From Pseudolysinimonas_A sp049651805 (lineage in GTDB: Bacteria > Actinomycetota > Actinomycetes > Actinomycetales > Microbacteriaceae): DNA of 64,000 nt. The notes beneath the pieces were generated by a model, which was not told the DNA's origin, ran no database searches, and saw only the letters and a list, made by a program, of their open reading frames with translations. This document shows positions 1 to 7,638 of this stretch, one piece after another; within the stretch, counting starts at the first letter, position 1, and every line of letters begins with the position of its first letter. Position numbers and translations under genes: made by a program. The stretch spans positions 62,001-126,000 of the forward strand of contig NZ_JBASCU010000017.1 in NCBI RefSeq assembly GCF_049651805.1, in the 5' to 3' direction.

Positions 1-422
1 TAGGTGCTGAGCAGGTCGCGGTCCATGCGGGGCTGGAAGTAGTAACCCTCGATCGAGGCCAGCGACGACATCCGGAACAGGTTGTGCATGCCCTGCGTGT
101 CGTGCGCGAGCAGCGTGATGTGGGTGTACGCGCCGGAGCCCGAGACGTCATCCTGCCCGCCGTCGCCCCAGCGCACGCGCGTCTTGTCGGTGCGATGCGT
201 GCCCGGCGTGAGGTACGCCTCGGTGCCGATGATGGGCTTCACCCCGACGGCGTTGGCCTGCTTGTAGAAGTCGTAGGCGCCGAAGTTGTTGCCGTGGTCG
301 GTAATCGCGACCGCCGGCATCCCCTGCTCGGCGACGGCCGCCATGAGTTCGCCGACTCGCGCCGCACCATCCAGCATCGAATACTCGCTGTGCACGTGCA
401 GATGCACGAAAGAATCGGTCAC
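1..422 (-). CDS. dnaE: DNA polymerase III alpha subunit (N-terminus, partial)
   Basis: Replicative DNA polymerase III catalytic subunit; only about the first 140 residues lie in the window and the rest runs off the left edge. The translation begins with the PHP-domain signature HLHVHSEYSMLDG, followed by AITDHGNNFGAYDFY and KPIIGTEAYLTPG, typical of bacterial DnaE. The start is GTG at 422, preceded by a GGAGAG ribosome binding site. It follows rluD on the same strand with a 36-bp gap, the usual actinobacterial order lspA-rluD-dnaE. The PHP domain of DnaE is known for metal binding and, in some lineages, proofreading; which applies here cannot be judged from this fragment. Confidence 0.95.
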   Translation of the reverse strand, partial: MTDSFVHLHVHSEYSMLDGAARVGELMAAVAEQGMPAVAITDHGNNFGAYDFYKQANAVGVKPIIGTEAYLTPGTHRTDKTRVRWGDGGQDDVSGSGAYTHITLLAHDTQGMHNLFRMSSLASIEGYYFQPRMDRDLLST

Positions 423-458
423 TAGCTCTCCGGGGTCGACCCCCAGGATACGGCGGGG

Positions 459-1379
459 TCAGTCGGCGCGCAGAACATCGAGAGCGTGTTGGAGGTCGTC
501 GGGGTAGGGCGACTCGAACAGGGCGTACTCACCCGTCGCCGGGTGCCGGAATCCCAGCTTGTGGGCGTGCAGCCACTGCCGGGTGAGGCCGAGCCGTTCG
601 GTCAGTCCCTTGTCGGCGCCGTAGAGGGTGTCGCCGACGCAGGGATGCCGCTGTGCGGCCAGGTGCACCCGGATCTGGTGAGTGCGACCCGTCTCGAGCG
701 TGACCTCGAGCAGACTCGCGGCGCGCATCGCCTCGATCGCCTCGTAGTGCGTGACGGCGTGTTTGCCCTCAACCCGGATCGCGAACTTCCAGTCGTTGGA
801 CGAGTGCCGCCCGATGGGGGCGTCGATCGTGCCGGCGAGCGGGTCGGGGTGTCCCTGCACCACGGCGTGGTAGATCTTGTCGACCTCGCGATCGTGGAAC
901 AGCCGCTTAAGTTCGGTGTAGGCCGACTCCGACTTCGCGACGACCATGAGTCCGCTCGTGCCGACATCGAGTCGGTGCACGATGCCCTGCCGCTCGTTGG
1001 ACCCCGAGGTCGAGATGCGGTAGCCCGCCGCGGCGAGAGCACCGAGAACCGTGGGGCCACTCCATCCGGGCGCCGGGTGCGCGACGATGCCGACCGGCTT
1101 GTCGATCACCACCAGATCGTCGTCGTCGTGCACGATGCGGAATCCGGGCACGAGCTGCGGGATGACGCGCGGCGCCTCCTTGGGCGCCCACTCGATCTCG
1201 AGCCAGCCGTCGGCCCGCAGCCGGTCCGACTTGCCCAGCAGGATCCCGTCGAGCCGCACTCCCCCCGCCTCGAGCACCTCGACGGCGAAGCTTCGCGAGA
1301 ACCCGAGCAGCTTGGCGATCCCGGCATCCGCCCGCTCCCCGGCGAGGCCGTCGGGAACCGGGAGGCTCCGGCTCTCCAT
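459..1379 (-). CDS. rluD: RluA-family 23S rRNA pseudouridine synthase (RluD-like)
   Basis: Converts uridines of 23S rRNA to pseudouridine. The 306-residue protein has an N-terminal S4-like RNA-binding region (about residues 15-75) and an RluA catalytic domain. The catalytic aspartate lies in the HRLDVGTSGLMVVAKS motif, and ETGRTHQIRVHL follows later, both hallmarks of the family. Length matches RluD. It starts 16 bp after lspA ends and is probably cotranscribed with the distal dcw genes. RluA-family members share this architecture, so the exact target uridines are inferred from synteny with actinobacterial rluD rather than proven. Confidence 0.93.
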   Translation of the reverse strand: MESRSLPVPDGLAGERADAGIAKLLGFSRSFAVEVLEAGGVRLDGILLGKSDRLRADGWLEIEWAPKEAPRVIPQLVPGFRIVHDDDDLVVIDKPVGIVAHPAPGWSGPTVLGALAAAGYRISTSGSNERQGIVHRLDVGTSGLMVVAKSESAYTELKRLFHDREVDKIYHAVVQGHPDPLAGTIDAPIGRHSSNDWKFAIRVEGKHAVTHYEAIEAMRAASLLEVTLETGRTHQIRVHLAAQRHPCVGDTLYGADKGLTERLGLTRQWLHAHKLGFRHPATGEYALFESPYPDDLQHALDVLRAD

Positions 1380-1395
1380 CAGTGGGGACCGGCCA

Positions 1396-1902
1396 TCAGG
1401 ACTTCTCGGGTTCGCCCTTGCGGCGCACCCCGTCGAGTCCGACGTTGCGCAGCGAGAGCAGCAGGAAGAGCCCCATCGCCGAGACGACCGCCATGTCGGC
1501 GACGTTGAAGATCGCCGGAAAACCCCACACCTGGATGAAGTCGATGACGTGCCCCACTCCGAAACCGGGCGGCCGGGTCAGCCGGTCGGTGACGTTGCCG
1601 AACGCGCCGCCCAGCACCAGGCCGAACATTGTCGCCCAGCCGAGCGACCGGATGCGGGGGGCGAACCAGATGATGAAGACGATCGCCCCGATCGCGACGA
1701 CCGAGAGGATCCAGGTGAACCCGGTCGCGAGCGAGAACGCCGCGCCGGGGTTCGTCACGTAGTGCAGTTGCAGCACCTCGCCGAACACCGGCACCGTCTC
1801 GCCCAGCTCGAGATTCGTGGTCACCAGATACTTCGAGAGCTGATCCAGCCCGTAGGCCACCACGGCGACGGCGGCGAGCAGCCCGAGCGCGCGGGGACTC
1901 AC
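1396..1902 (-). CDS. lspA: Signal peptidase II (lipoprotein signal peptidase)
   Basis: Membrane aspartyl protease that cleaves prolipoprotein signal peptides after lipidation. Four hydrophobic segments are visible. The catalytic motifs are VTNPGAAFS followed by GGAFGNVTDRL and FNVADMAVV, giving the two active-site aspartates. The chosen GTG at 1902 gives 168 residues, normal for LspA. The open frame continues upstream into the end of divIVA, and a TTG there is an alternative start overlapping that gene; the ribosome binding site does not settle the choice. It lies between divIVA and rluD on the same strand. Confidence 0.93.
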   Translation of the reverse strand: MSPRALGLLAAVAVVAYGLDQLSKYLVTTNLELGETVPVFGEVLQLHYVTNPGAAFSLATGFTWILSVVAIGAIVFIIWFAPRIRSLGWATMFGLVLGGAFGNVTDRLTRPPGFGVGHVIDFIQVWGFPAIFNVADMAVVSAMGLFLLLSLRNVGLDGVRRKGEPEKS

Positions 1903-1939
1903 CCGCCGCTTGAGCGGTGCGGCGTCCGGCGCGATCGGG

Positions 1940-2698
1940 TCAGTTGCCCGGGCCAAAACCCGAGTACTCGGTGGGCGGGACGCCGTAAGCCGGAGCTGCG
2001 AAGTCGCCCTGCGGCGGCTGGCCGTAGTTCGTCGGAGCGGCCGGCGCGTACTGCTGCGGGGCGGCCGCAACGGCGGGCTGCGACGGTGCGGCACTCAGCG
2101 CGTTCGAGCTCTCGAGCTCGCGCAACTGACCCTCGATGTAGCCGCGCAGCTTCGTGCGGTAGTCACGCTCGAACTGCCGCAGCTCTTCGACCTGACGCTC
2201 GAGTTCGTTCTTCTCCTGCTGGATGGCGTCGAGCTGACTGCGCGCACCCTGCTCGGCTTCCGAGACCACCCGCGCGGCGGCGGCGTGCCCCTCGGCGATC
2301 AGGGCGTCGCGCTTCTCCATGCCCTCACGCACGTGCTCCTCGTGAAGGCGGCGCGCGAGCTGGAGCAGGTTGTTGGTGTTGCCCGGGTCCATGGCGTTGG
2401 GGTCGAACCCGGCCGGCGCGTACGCGGGCTCGGGCGCCTGCACCTGCTGAGGGGCGGCCTGTTGAGGTGCAGCTTGCTGGGGCGCTGCCTGCTGCTGCGC
2501 GGCGCTGCGCTGGAGTTCGGCGAGACGCGACTCACCGGCGACGAGGCGCTGACGCAACTCTTCGTTCTCCTGGTTGAGCCGACGCAGTTCGACGACGACC
2601 TCGTCGAGGAAGTCATCGACCTCGTCCTGGTCGTAGCCCTCGCGGAATTTCGTCGGGTTGAACCGCTTGTTGACCACATCTTCAGGAGTCAAGGCCAT
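1940..2698 (-). CDS. divIVA: DivIVA/Wag31 polar growth protein
   Basis: Coiled-coil cytoskeletal protein that marks cell poles and directs apical growth in Actinobacteria. The start at 2698 gives the canonical N-terminus MALTPEDVVNKRFNPTKFR with the conserved membrane-binding region and YDQDEVDDFLDEVV. Two coiled-coil blocks (about residues 30-65 and 130-200) flank a low-complexity linker containing three repeats of QQAAP. The C-terminus is rich in Ala, Pro and Gln. An upstream in-frame start at 2716 would add six residues and is unlikely from family comparison. Neighbours are sepF upstream and lspA downstream; the membrane protein YggT usually found between sepF and divIVA is absent. Confidence 0.95.
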   Translation of the reverse strand: MALTPEDVVNKRFNPTKFREGYDQDEVDDFLDEVVVELRRLNQENEELRQRLVAGESRLAELQRSAAQQQAAPQQAAPQQAAPQQVQAPEPAYAPAGFDPNAMDPGNTNNLLQLARRLHEEHVREGMEKRDALIAEGHAAAARVVSEAEQGARSQLDAIQQEKNELERQVEELRQFERDYRTKLRGYIEGQLRELESSNALSAAPSQPAVAAAPQQYAPAAPTNYGQPPQGDFAAPAYGVPPTEYSGFGPGN

Positions 2699-2771
2699 GT
2701 CTTTCACCTCACGCATTGCTCGCCATCACCCCCGCGGCCTTCCGGTCGCGCCTCGATGACGAAATCGACAT

Positions 2772-2794
2772 CTCACCTTCAGGAAACGGGTGAG
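2772..2794 (-). promoter_or_regulatory. Inverted repeat in divIVA leader
   Basis: CTCACC (2772-2777) and GGTGAG (2789-2794) form a perfect 6-bp inverted repeat with an 11-base spacer, 74 bp upstream of the divIVA start in the 167-bp gap after sepF. It could be an operator half-site pair or a small hairpin in the transcript. No run of T follows, so a terminator is not favoured. Function unknown. Confidence 0.3.
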
Positions 2795-2865
2795 GGTTCC
2801 AGCGTACAACCCCCGACCGCATCGGCCGAAGGTTGGTTTCAGTCTGTCAGCGAGTTCGCCGACGC

Positions 2866-3318
2866 TCACTGACCGAAGAAGCTCGCGTCGACATCCGATT
2901 CGGGCGCTTCCGCCTCACCGCTGACGGCGACGTGTTCGGGCGAGAGCAGGAACACCTTGTTGGTAACGCGCTCGATCTTTCCGTAGAGACCGGAGGCGAG
3001 GCCGCTCGCGAAGTCGATAAGGCGCCGGGCATCCGGTTCCGGCATCTGCGAGAGGTTCATGATCACGGGAACCCCCTCACGGAACGCTTCGGCGATCGCC
3101 TGCACATCCTTGTACTGACGCGGGTTGACCGTGAGGATCTCGTTCATCCCGGGGGCGGCGTGCTTGGTGCTCGCCGCGACCGGGCGCCGCAGCGGCGTCA
3201 CGGGGGCACGGCCCGCGGTCGACGTCACCGGCGCGACCGGGGCTGCCGGCACGTGGTCGTCGTAGTCTTCGTCGGCCAGGCCGAGATAGACCATCGCCTT
3301 GCGCATCGGATTCGCCAT
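2866..3318 (-). CDS. sepF: SepF cell division protein
   Basis: Membrane-associated FtsZ anchor, essential in many Actinobacteria that lack FtsA. The 150-residue protein starts with the amphipathic membrane-targeting helix MANPMRKAMVYLGL, then an acidic linker, then the SepF core with ILTVNPRQYKDVQAIAEAFR, MNLSQMPEPDARRLIDFASG and KIERVTNKVFLLSPE. Length and order match the family. It follows yggS and precedes divIVA on the same strand, as in other actinobacterial dcw clusters. Confidence 0.96.
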   Translation of the reverse strand: MANPMRKAMVYLGLADEDYDDHVPAAPVAPVTSTAGRAPVTPLRRPVAASTKHAAPGMNEILTVNPRQYKDVQAIAEAFREGVPVIMNLSQMPEPDARRLIDFASGLASGLYGKIERVTNKVFLLSPEHVAVSGEAEAPESDVDASFFGQ

Positions 3319-3376
3319 GTCGTCCTCCCGAAGGATCGGTGTCGCGGGTCAAAAGGTGCGGCATCCGTTCTCGACA

Positions 3377-3955
3377 TTAACCGGGGAACGGCCGAAATCC
3401 GGTGATTGCCGTACCGATGCGAAGGTGTGTCGCGCCCTCCAGAATCGCCTCGCGGAAGTCTCCCGACATCCCGGCCGAGATCGCGGTGGCTGCGGGCTCG
3501 AGGCGCCGCAGCTGCGCGCCGACCTCGCGGAGCCGGGCGAAGGCTTGGCGTGGCTCGGCTCCGAGGGGCGCGACGCCCATCACCCCGAGCAACCGGAGCC
3601 CGGGGGCCGCGAGCACGCGTTCGGCGAGGCGATCGATGTCGTCGGGCGCGACTCCCGCGCGTCCCGGCTCGTCACTCAGCCCGATCTCGAGGAACACCCC
3701 GACGTCGGTCCCGTCATCGACCGTCAGCGCATCGACGAGTGACGCCCGGTCGACGGAATGCACCGTCGAGGCATATCGCCGTACTGCCTTCGCCTTGTTG
3801 CTCTGCAACTGGCCGACGAAGTGCCACGCGAGCCGCGCGTCGTCGACCTCGGCCGCCTTGACCACCGCCTCCTGATGCCGGTTCTCGCCGATGTCGCGGA
3901 CGCCCAGGTCGGCGAGTTCGCGCACCAGTGAAGCCGGTTGGAATTTGGTCACCAC
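3377..3955 (-). CDS. yggS: YggS/YlmE PLP homeostasis protein, start codon unclear
   Basis: PLP-binding alanine-racemase-like protein (PLPBP/COG0325) involved in vitamin B6 homeostasis. The PLP lysine lies in VVTKFQP; downstream motifs include DIGENRHQE, WHFVGQLQSNKAK and the phosphate-binding region around GMSGDFREAI. The first canonical start in frame (GTG 3955) falls three residues before that lysine, which would delete the first strand of the barrel. The frame stays open upstream and encodes the expected N-terminus (LADRLAAVDSAIADAVREAG) up to about 4053, but without ATG, GTG or TTG. The true gene therefore probably starts upstream, near the ftsZ stop, at a non-standard codon. Confidence 0.85.
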   Translation of the reverse strand: MVTKFQPASLVRELADLGVRDIGENRHQEAVVKAAEVDDARLAWHFVGQLQSNKAKAVRRYASTVHSVDRASLVDALTVDDGTDVGVFLEIGLSDEPGRAGVAPDDIDRLAERVLAAPGLRLLGVMGVAPLGAEPRQAFARLREVGAQLRRLEPAATAISAGMSGDFREAILEGATHLRIGTAITGFRPFPG

Positions 3956-4061
3956 GATGCGGGTCGGCGGCGCTCCTCCGGCCTCGCGTACGGCGTCAGC
4001 GATGGCGGAGTCGACCGCGGCGAGCCGATCGGCGAGTGTGGGCTCGATCTCTTCGGCTCCG

Positions 4062-5207
4062 CTACTTGAGAAACTCCGGGATGTCGAGGTCGCCCTCGTC
4101 GTCGAACTCGCGATCGAGCGGCGCCCCCAGCGGAGCGTCGGGCTCGGCGGCCCATCCCGGGCTGTCGATGGCTCCCGTCGCGCCGGCGGCGACCGTCACG
4201 GGTGCTTCGGCGGCGACGAACGAATCGCGGCGCGCGGGAGCGGGACGATACGTCGAGGGCTCCCCGCCGTCGAACCCCGCGGCGATGACGGTGACGCGCA
4301 CCTCGTCGCCGAGGGTGTCGTCGATGACGGCACCGAAGATGATGTTGGCCTCGGGATGCACGGCCTCCTGCACGAGCTTGGCGGCGTCGTTGATCTCGAA
4401 GATTCCGAGGTTCGAGCCACCCTGGATCGAGAGCAGCACGCCGTGCGCTCCGTCGATCGAGGCTTCGAGGAGTGGGGAGGCGACGGCGAGTTCGGCCGCC
4501 TTGATCGCCCGGTCGGCGCCTCGGCTCGCGCCGATTCCCATGAGCGCCGAGCCCGCGCCCTGCATGACGCTCTTCACGTCGGCGAAGTCGAGGTTGATGA
4601 GCCCGGGTGTGGTGATGAGGTCGGTGATGCCCTGAACACCTGCGAGCAGCACCTGGTCGGCGGTCGTGAAGGCCTCAAGCATGCTGATGCCGCGGTCGCT
4701 GATCTCGAGCAGACGATCGTTGGGCACGACGATGAGGGTGTCGACCTCGTTCTTGAGCGCGGCCACCCCGACCTCGGCTTGAGCCGAACGGCGCTTTCCT
4801 TCGAAGGCGAAAGGTTTGGTGACCACGCCGATCGTGAGCGCCCCGATCGACTTGGCGATGCGGGCCACGACGGGGGCGCCGCCGGTTCCGGTTCCGCCGC
4901 CTTCACCTGCGGTGACGAAGACCATGTCGGCTCCGGCGAGGGCCTCTTCGATCTCTTCGGCGTGATCTTCGGCGGCACGGCGACCGACTTCCGGGTCGGC
5001 GCCTGCGCCGAGCCCGCGAGTGAGTTCCCGCCCGACGTCGAGCTTGACGTCGGCGTCGCTCATCAGCAGGGCCTGGGCATCGGTGTTGATCGCGATGAAC
5101 TCCACCCCGCGCAGGCCGAGTTCGATCATGCGGTTGACGGCGTTGACCCCACCGCCGCCGATGCCGACGACCTTGATCACCGCCAGGTAGTTCTGGTTCG
5201 ACGTCAC
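4062..5207 (-). CDS. ftsZ: Cell division GTPase FtsZ
   Basis: Tubulin-like GTPase that assembles the Z-ring at midcell. The 381-residue protein begins GTG (5207) with TSNQNYLAVIKVVGIGGGG, preceded by a good GGAGGC ribosome binding site. The tubulin signature GGGTGTG is at about residues 103-109, and the catalytic T7 loop follows in LINLDFADVKS. A short variable linker leads to the C-terminal peptide DLDIPEFLK, which binds partners such as SepF. An in-frame extension upstream of 5207 runs through a likely operator and is not expected to be coding. It is read after ftsQ and before yggS. Confidence 0.98.
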   Translation of the reverse strand: MTSNQNYLAVIKVVGIGGGGVNAVNRMIELGLRGVEFIAINTDAQALLMSDADVKLDVGRELTRGLGAGADPEVGRRAAEDHAEEIEEALAGADMVFVTAGEGGGTGTGGAPVVARIAKSIGALTIGVVTKPFAFEGKRRSAQAEVGVAALKNEVDTLIVVPNDRLLEISDRGISMLEAFTTADQVLLAGVQGITDLITTPGLINLDFADVKSVMQGAGSALMGIGASRGADRAIKAAELAVASPLLEASIDGAHGVLLSIQGGSNLGIFEINDAAKLVQEAVHPEANIIFGAVIDDTLGDEVRVTVIAAGFDGGEPSTYRPAPARRDSFVAAEAPVTVAAGATGAIDSPGWAAEPDAPLGAPLDREFDDEGDLDIPEFLK

Positions 5208-5228
5208 GTTCCGGCCTCCGAGTGAAAG

Positions 5229-5254
5229 TCTCAACCTCAACTTGAAGTTGAGAG
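5229..5254 (-). promoter_or_regulatory. Palindromic MerR-type operator upstream of ftsZ
   Basis: CTCAACTT (5236-5243), a central G, and AAGTTGAG (5245-5252) form a perfect 8-bp inverted repeat 29 bp before the ftsZ start. It sits in the 133-bp ftsQ-ftsZ gap, the only sizeable gap between ftsI and ftsZ, so this is a likely extra promoter region for ftsZ. On the coding strand it reads AACTTCAAGTT, matching AACCTCAAGTT upstream of the MerR gene at 37519. In Corynebacterium the MerR protein FtsR regulates ftsZ; assigning this site to the FtsR-like protein here is inference. Confidence 0.6.
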
Positions 5255-5340
5255 TCTTTCTCATTACGATGTTCGTCCCCACGGTAAGCGTGGTGACTGG
5301 CAACACCTTGGACATCCCTGCGCGTGTCGTCGCGCGGCGG

Positions 5341-6243
5341 TCAATCCAGACGGAAGACCGCGCTGCCCGGGGCCGAGACGTCGTACTCCCCGGGGCCGGC
5401 TGCCGCGAAGCGTTCCAGCAGCGCCGCGAGGATGTCGGCCTTGCGGTCGGAATCCGCCGCGCTGCCCCAGACGACCCGCTGGCCGCTGCCCACGAGAGTC
5501 AGGGTCACGTCGTCCCGCGTCCGCGCGGTGATCGAATCGACCTGGGCGAGCACGCCGGGCGGCAGGGCGATCAGCACCTCCACCATGGCTTCGAAGCCAG
5601 TGTCGTCTGCGCCGGCCTCGGCGACCTGCAGAACGGGGAGGCCGTCCGGGCGCGCCGGCGACGCCTCGAGCACGACGCCGGCGGCATCGACGATGTCGAA
5701 CCCGGCCGGGGTCCCGATCACGCCGATCGGGGTGCGCTCGACGATATGGATGACGAGCGTGCCCGGCGGGATCAACTCGGTGGCATAGCTGCGGATGCCG
5801 CTGAACTGGCCGAGCTCGTCACGGATGCGACTCTCGTCGATCAGCGCGAGCGGGGTGCCGAGCTGTTCCGACACCGCATCCTCCAGAACGGCAGCGTCGA
5901 GACGGGTGGTGCCCTCGATGCGGATCTCACGCAACGCCAGGATCGGCGAGAACACCGCCACCGCGATGAGCGCGGCCGTGACCCCGAGAATCGCGAGAAC
6001 CGTGAGCCACCCGATCCGCCGTCGACGGGCGTGGCGCGTGAAGCGCTTGACCTCGGCCCGCTCGTCACGCTGCTTGATGCGCTCCGCCTTCCGCACGGTG
6101 CGTTCCACCGTTGGCTTCGGCTCGCGTCGAGGAGCCCGGGGCGCCGGCACCCGCGTGGCAGATTGTTCGTCCGCTTTCGGCGACGGCTTCGACGCCTTCA
6201 CCGCCGGGGGTGGATGCGCGGACGAGCGCTCAGGACGCTTCAC
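5341..6243 (-). CDS. ftsQ: Cell division protein FtsQ/DivIB
   Basis: Bitopic membrane protein of the FtsQLB divisome subcomplex. A basic, Pro-rich cytoplasmic N-terminus (about residues 1-75) is followed by one transmembrane segment (IGWLTVLAILGVTAALIAVA) and then the POTRA domain beginning LREIRIEGTTRLDAAVLED, with the FtsQ-type region LGQFSGIRSYATELIPPGTL. Length (300 residues) is normal. Its ATG overlaps the murC stop by 4 bp (ATGA), indicating translational coupling. A 133-bp gap to ftsZ contains the palindromic operator. Confidence 0.94.
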   Translation of the reverse strand: MKRPERSSAHPPPAVKASKPSPKADEQSATRVPAPRAPRREPKPTVERTVRKAERIKQRDERAEVKRFTRHARRRRIGWLTVLAILGVTAALIAVAVFSPILALREIRIEGTTRLDAAVLEDAVSEQLGTPLALIDESRIRDELGQFSGIRSYATELIPPGTLVIHIVERTPIGVIGTPAGFDIVDAAGVVLEASPARPDGLPVLQVAEAGADDTGFEAMVEVLIALPPGVLAQVDSITARTRDDVTLTLVGSGQRVVWGSAADSDRKADILAALLERFAAAGPGEYDVSAPGSAVFRLD

Positions 6244-7628
6244 GGCTCGAGCGCGGCGACCAGTTGCGGGATGATGCGATAGACGTCGCCGCAGCTGAGC
6301 GTCATCACGAGGTCACCGGGCCGTGCGATCTCACCCACCCGCTCGGCGGCCTGCTGCCAGTCGGGAAGATAGTCGACGCGCGAGGCGTCGTTGAACCGGT
6401 CGGCGACGAGGGCGCCGGTCACCCCGGGGATGGGGTCTTCCCGTGCACCGTAGACATCCAACACCACGGTGTGATCGGCGAGCCGCTCGTAGACCTCCGC
6501 GAACTCTGCCGCCATCGCCTGCGTGCGGCTGTACAGGTGGGGCTGGTGCACCGCGATGACGCGACCGGCCCCCACGACGGAACGCGCGGTCTCCAGGGCG
6601 GCGACGACCTCGGTCGGATGGTGGGCATAGTCGTCGTAGACGCGCACGCCGGCCACCGTGGCGTGGTGCTCGAAGCGCCGGCCGGTGCCGGTGAACGCCT
6701 CGAGGCCGCGCGCGATGGCGCCGGGCTCGAACCCGAGCCCGGCGAGCACCGCGAACGCGCCGGCGGCGTTGAGGGCGTTGTGCGCGCCCGCGACGCTCAG
6801 TCGCACCCGAAACTCCGCGCCCGCGAACGACAGGCCGAACGCCACCGTCTCGCCGGCATCCACGTCGAACAGGCGCACGTCCGCATCTGCGGCCGCTCCG
6901 TAGTTCAGGGCTCGGGGGGCGGATGCCCGCGCGGCGACATTGCCGGCGCCGGCGTCGTCGGCGCAGGTCACGAGCAGCTCGCGGGCGCCCGATGCGACGC
7001 GCACAAAGGCATCCTCAACGGCGACCTGCGTGCCGTAGTGGTCGAGGTGGTCACTGTCGAGGTTGGTGACGAGTACCGCCGCAGGGTCGTACAGCTCGAA
7101 CGAGCCGTCGGACTCATCGGCTTCGATGACCCACCATTCGCCCTGGCCTCGGCCCGAACTGCGGCCATAGCCGGCGATCACGCCGCCGTTGACGAAGCTC
7201 GGATCGGCACCGAGTTCGCGCAGCGCCGTGACGATCATTCCGGTGGTGGTCGTCTTACCGTGAGCCCCCGCGACGGCGATGAGTCGGGTGCCGCGGACGA
7301 GCCACGCGAGTGCATGCGCCCGGTGGAGGACCGGGATGCCGCGCCGCAGGGCCTCCTGATATTCGGGGTTGTCCTGCCAGAGTGCGCCCGTGACGACGAG
7401 GGTGTCGGCGTCGCCCACGTGGACGGCGTCGTGGCCGACCCAGACCTCCGCGCCCAGGTCGCGCAACTCCCGTACGGCGGCACTCTCGCTGCGGTCGGAA
7501 CCGGTGACCCGATGCCCGGCCTCGAGGAACAGCCGGGCGATGCCGCTCATGCCGGAACCACCGATGCCGACGAAGTGGAGCGACCCTAGATCCGCAGGGA
7601 TCTCCAGGTCGAGGTCGGGCTTGATCAT
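6240..7628 (-). CDS. murC: UDP-N-acetylmuramate--L-alanine ligase
   Basis: Adds L-alanine to UDP-MurNAc in the cytoplasm, the first amino-acid step of peptidoglycan precursor synthesis. The start at 7628 yields MIKPDLDLEIPADLG followed by the N-terminal Rossmann motif HFVGIGGSGMSGIARL. The ATP-binding loop is AGAHGKTTTT near residue 120, then WWVIEADESDGSF and LDSDHLDHYG. The C-terminal ligase domain carries YDDYAHHPTEV. The 462 residues match MurC. The gene lies 10 bp after murG and overlaps ftsQ by 4 bp. No murB or ddl is in this cluster. Confidence 0.96.
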   Translation of the reverse strand: MIKPDLDLEIPADLGSLHFVGIGGSGMSGIARLFLEAGHRVTGSDRSESAAVRELRDLGAEVWVGHDAVHVGDADTLVVTGALWQDNPEYQEALRRGIPVLHRAHALAWLVRGTRLIAVAGAHGKTTTTGMIVTALRELGADPSFVNGGVIAGYGRSSGRGQGEWWVIEADESDGSFELYDPAAVLVTNLDSDHLDHYGTQVAVEDAFVRVASGARELLVTCADDAGAGNVAARASAPRALNYGAAADADVRLFDVDAGETVAFGLSFAGAEFRVRLSVAGAHNALNAAGAFAVLAGLGFEPGAIARGLEAFTGTGRRFEHHATVAGVRVYDDYAHHPTEVVAALETARSVVGAGRVIAVHQPHLYSRTQAMAAEFAEVYERLADHTVVLDVYGAREDPIPGVTGALVADRFNDASRVDYLPDWQQAAERVGEIARPGDLVMTLSCGDVYRIIPQLVAALEP

Positions 7629-7638
7629 CGCTTCAACG

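Noticed and set aside
486..2577. Long open frames on the plus strand across rluD, lspA and divIVA
   Set aside because: They are antisense shadows of well-supported genes, rich in Arg, Pro and Ala and without family motifs, as expected in high-GC DNA.
5208..5315. 36-residue N-terminal extension of FtsZ
   Set aside because: It crosses the palindromic operator, and GTG 5207 has a proper ribosome binding site and the standard FtsZ N-terminus.
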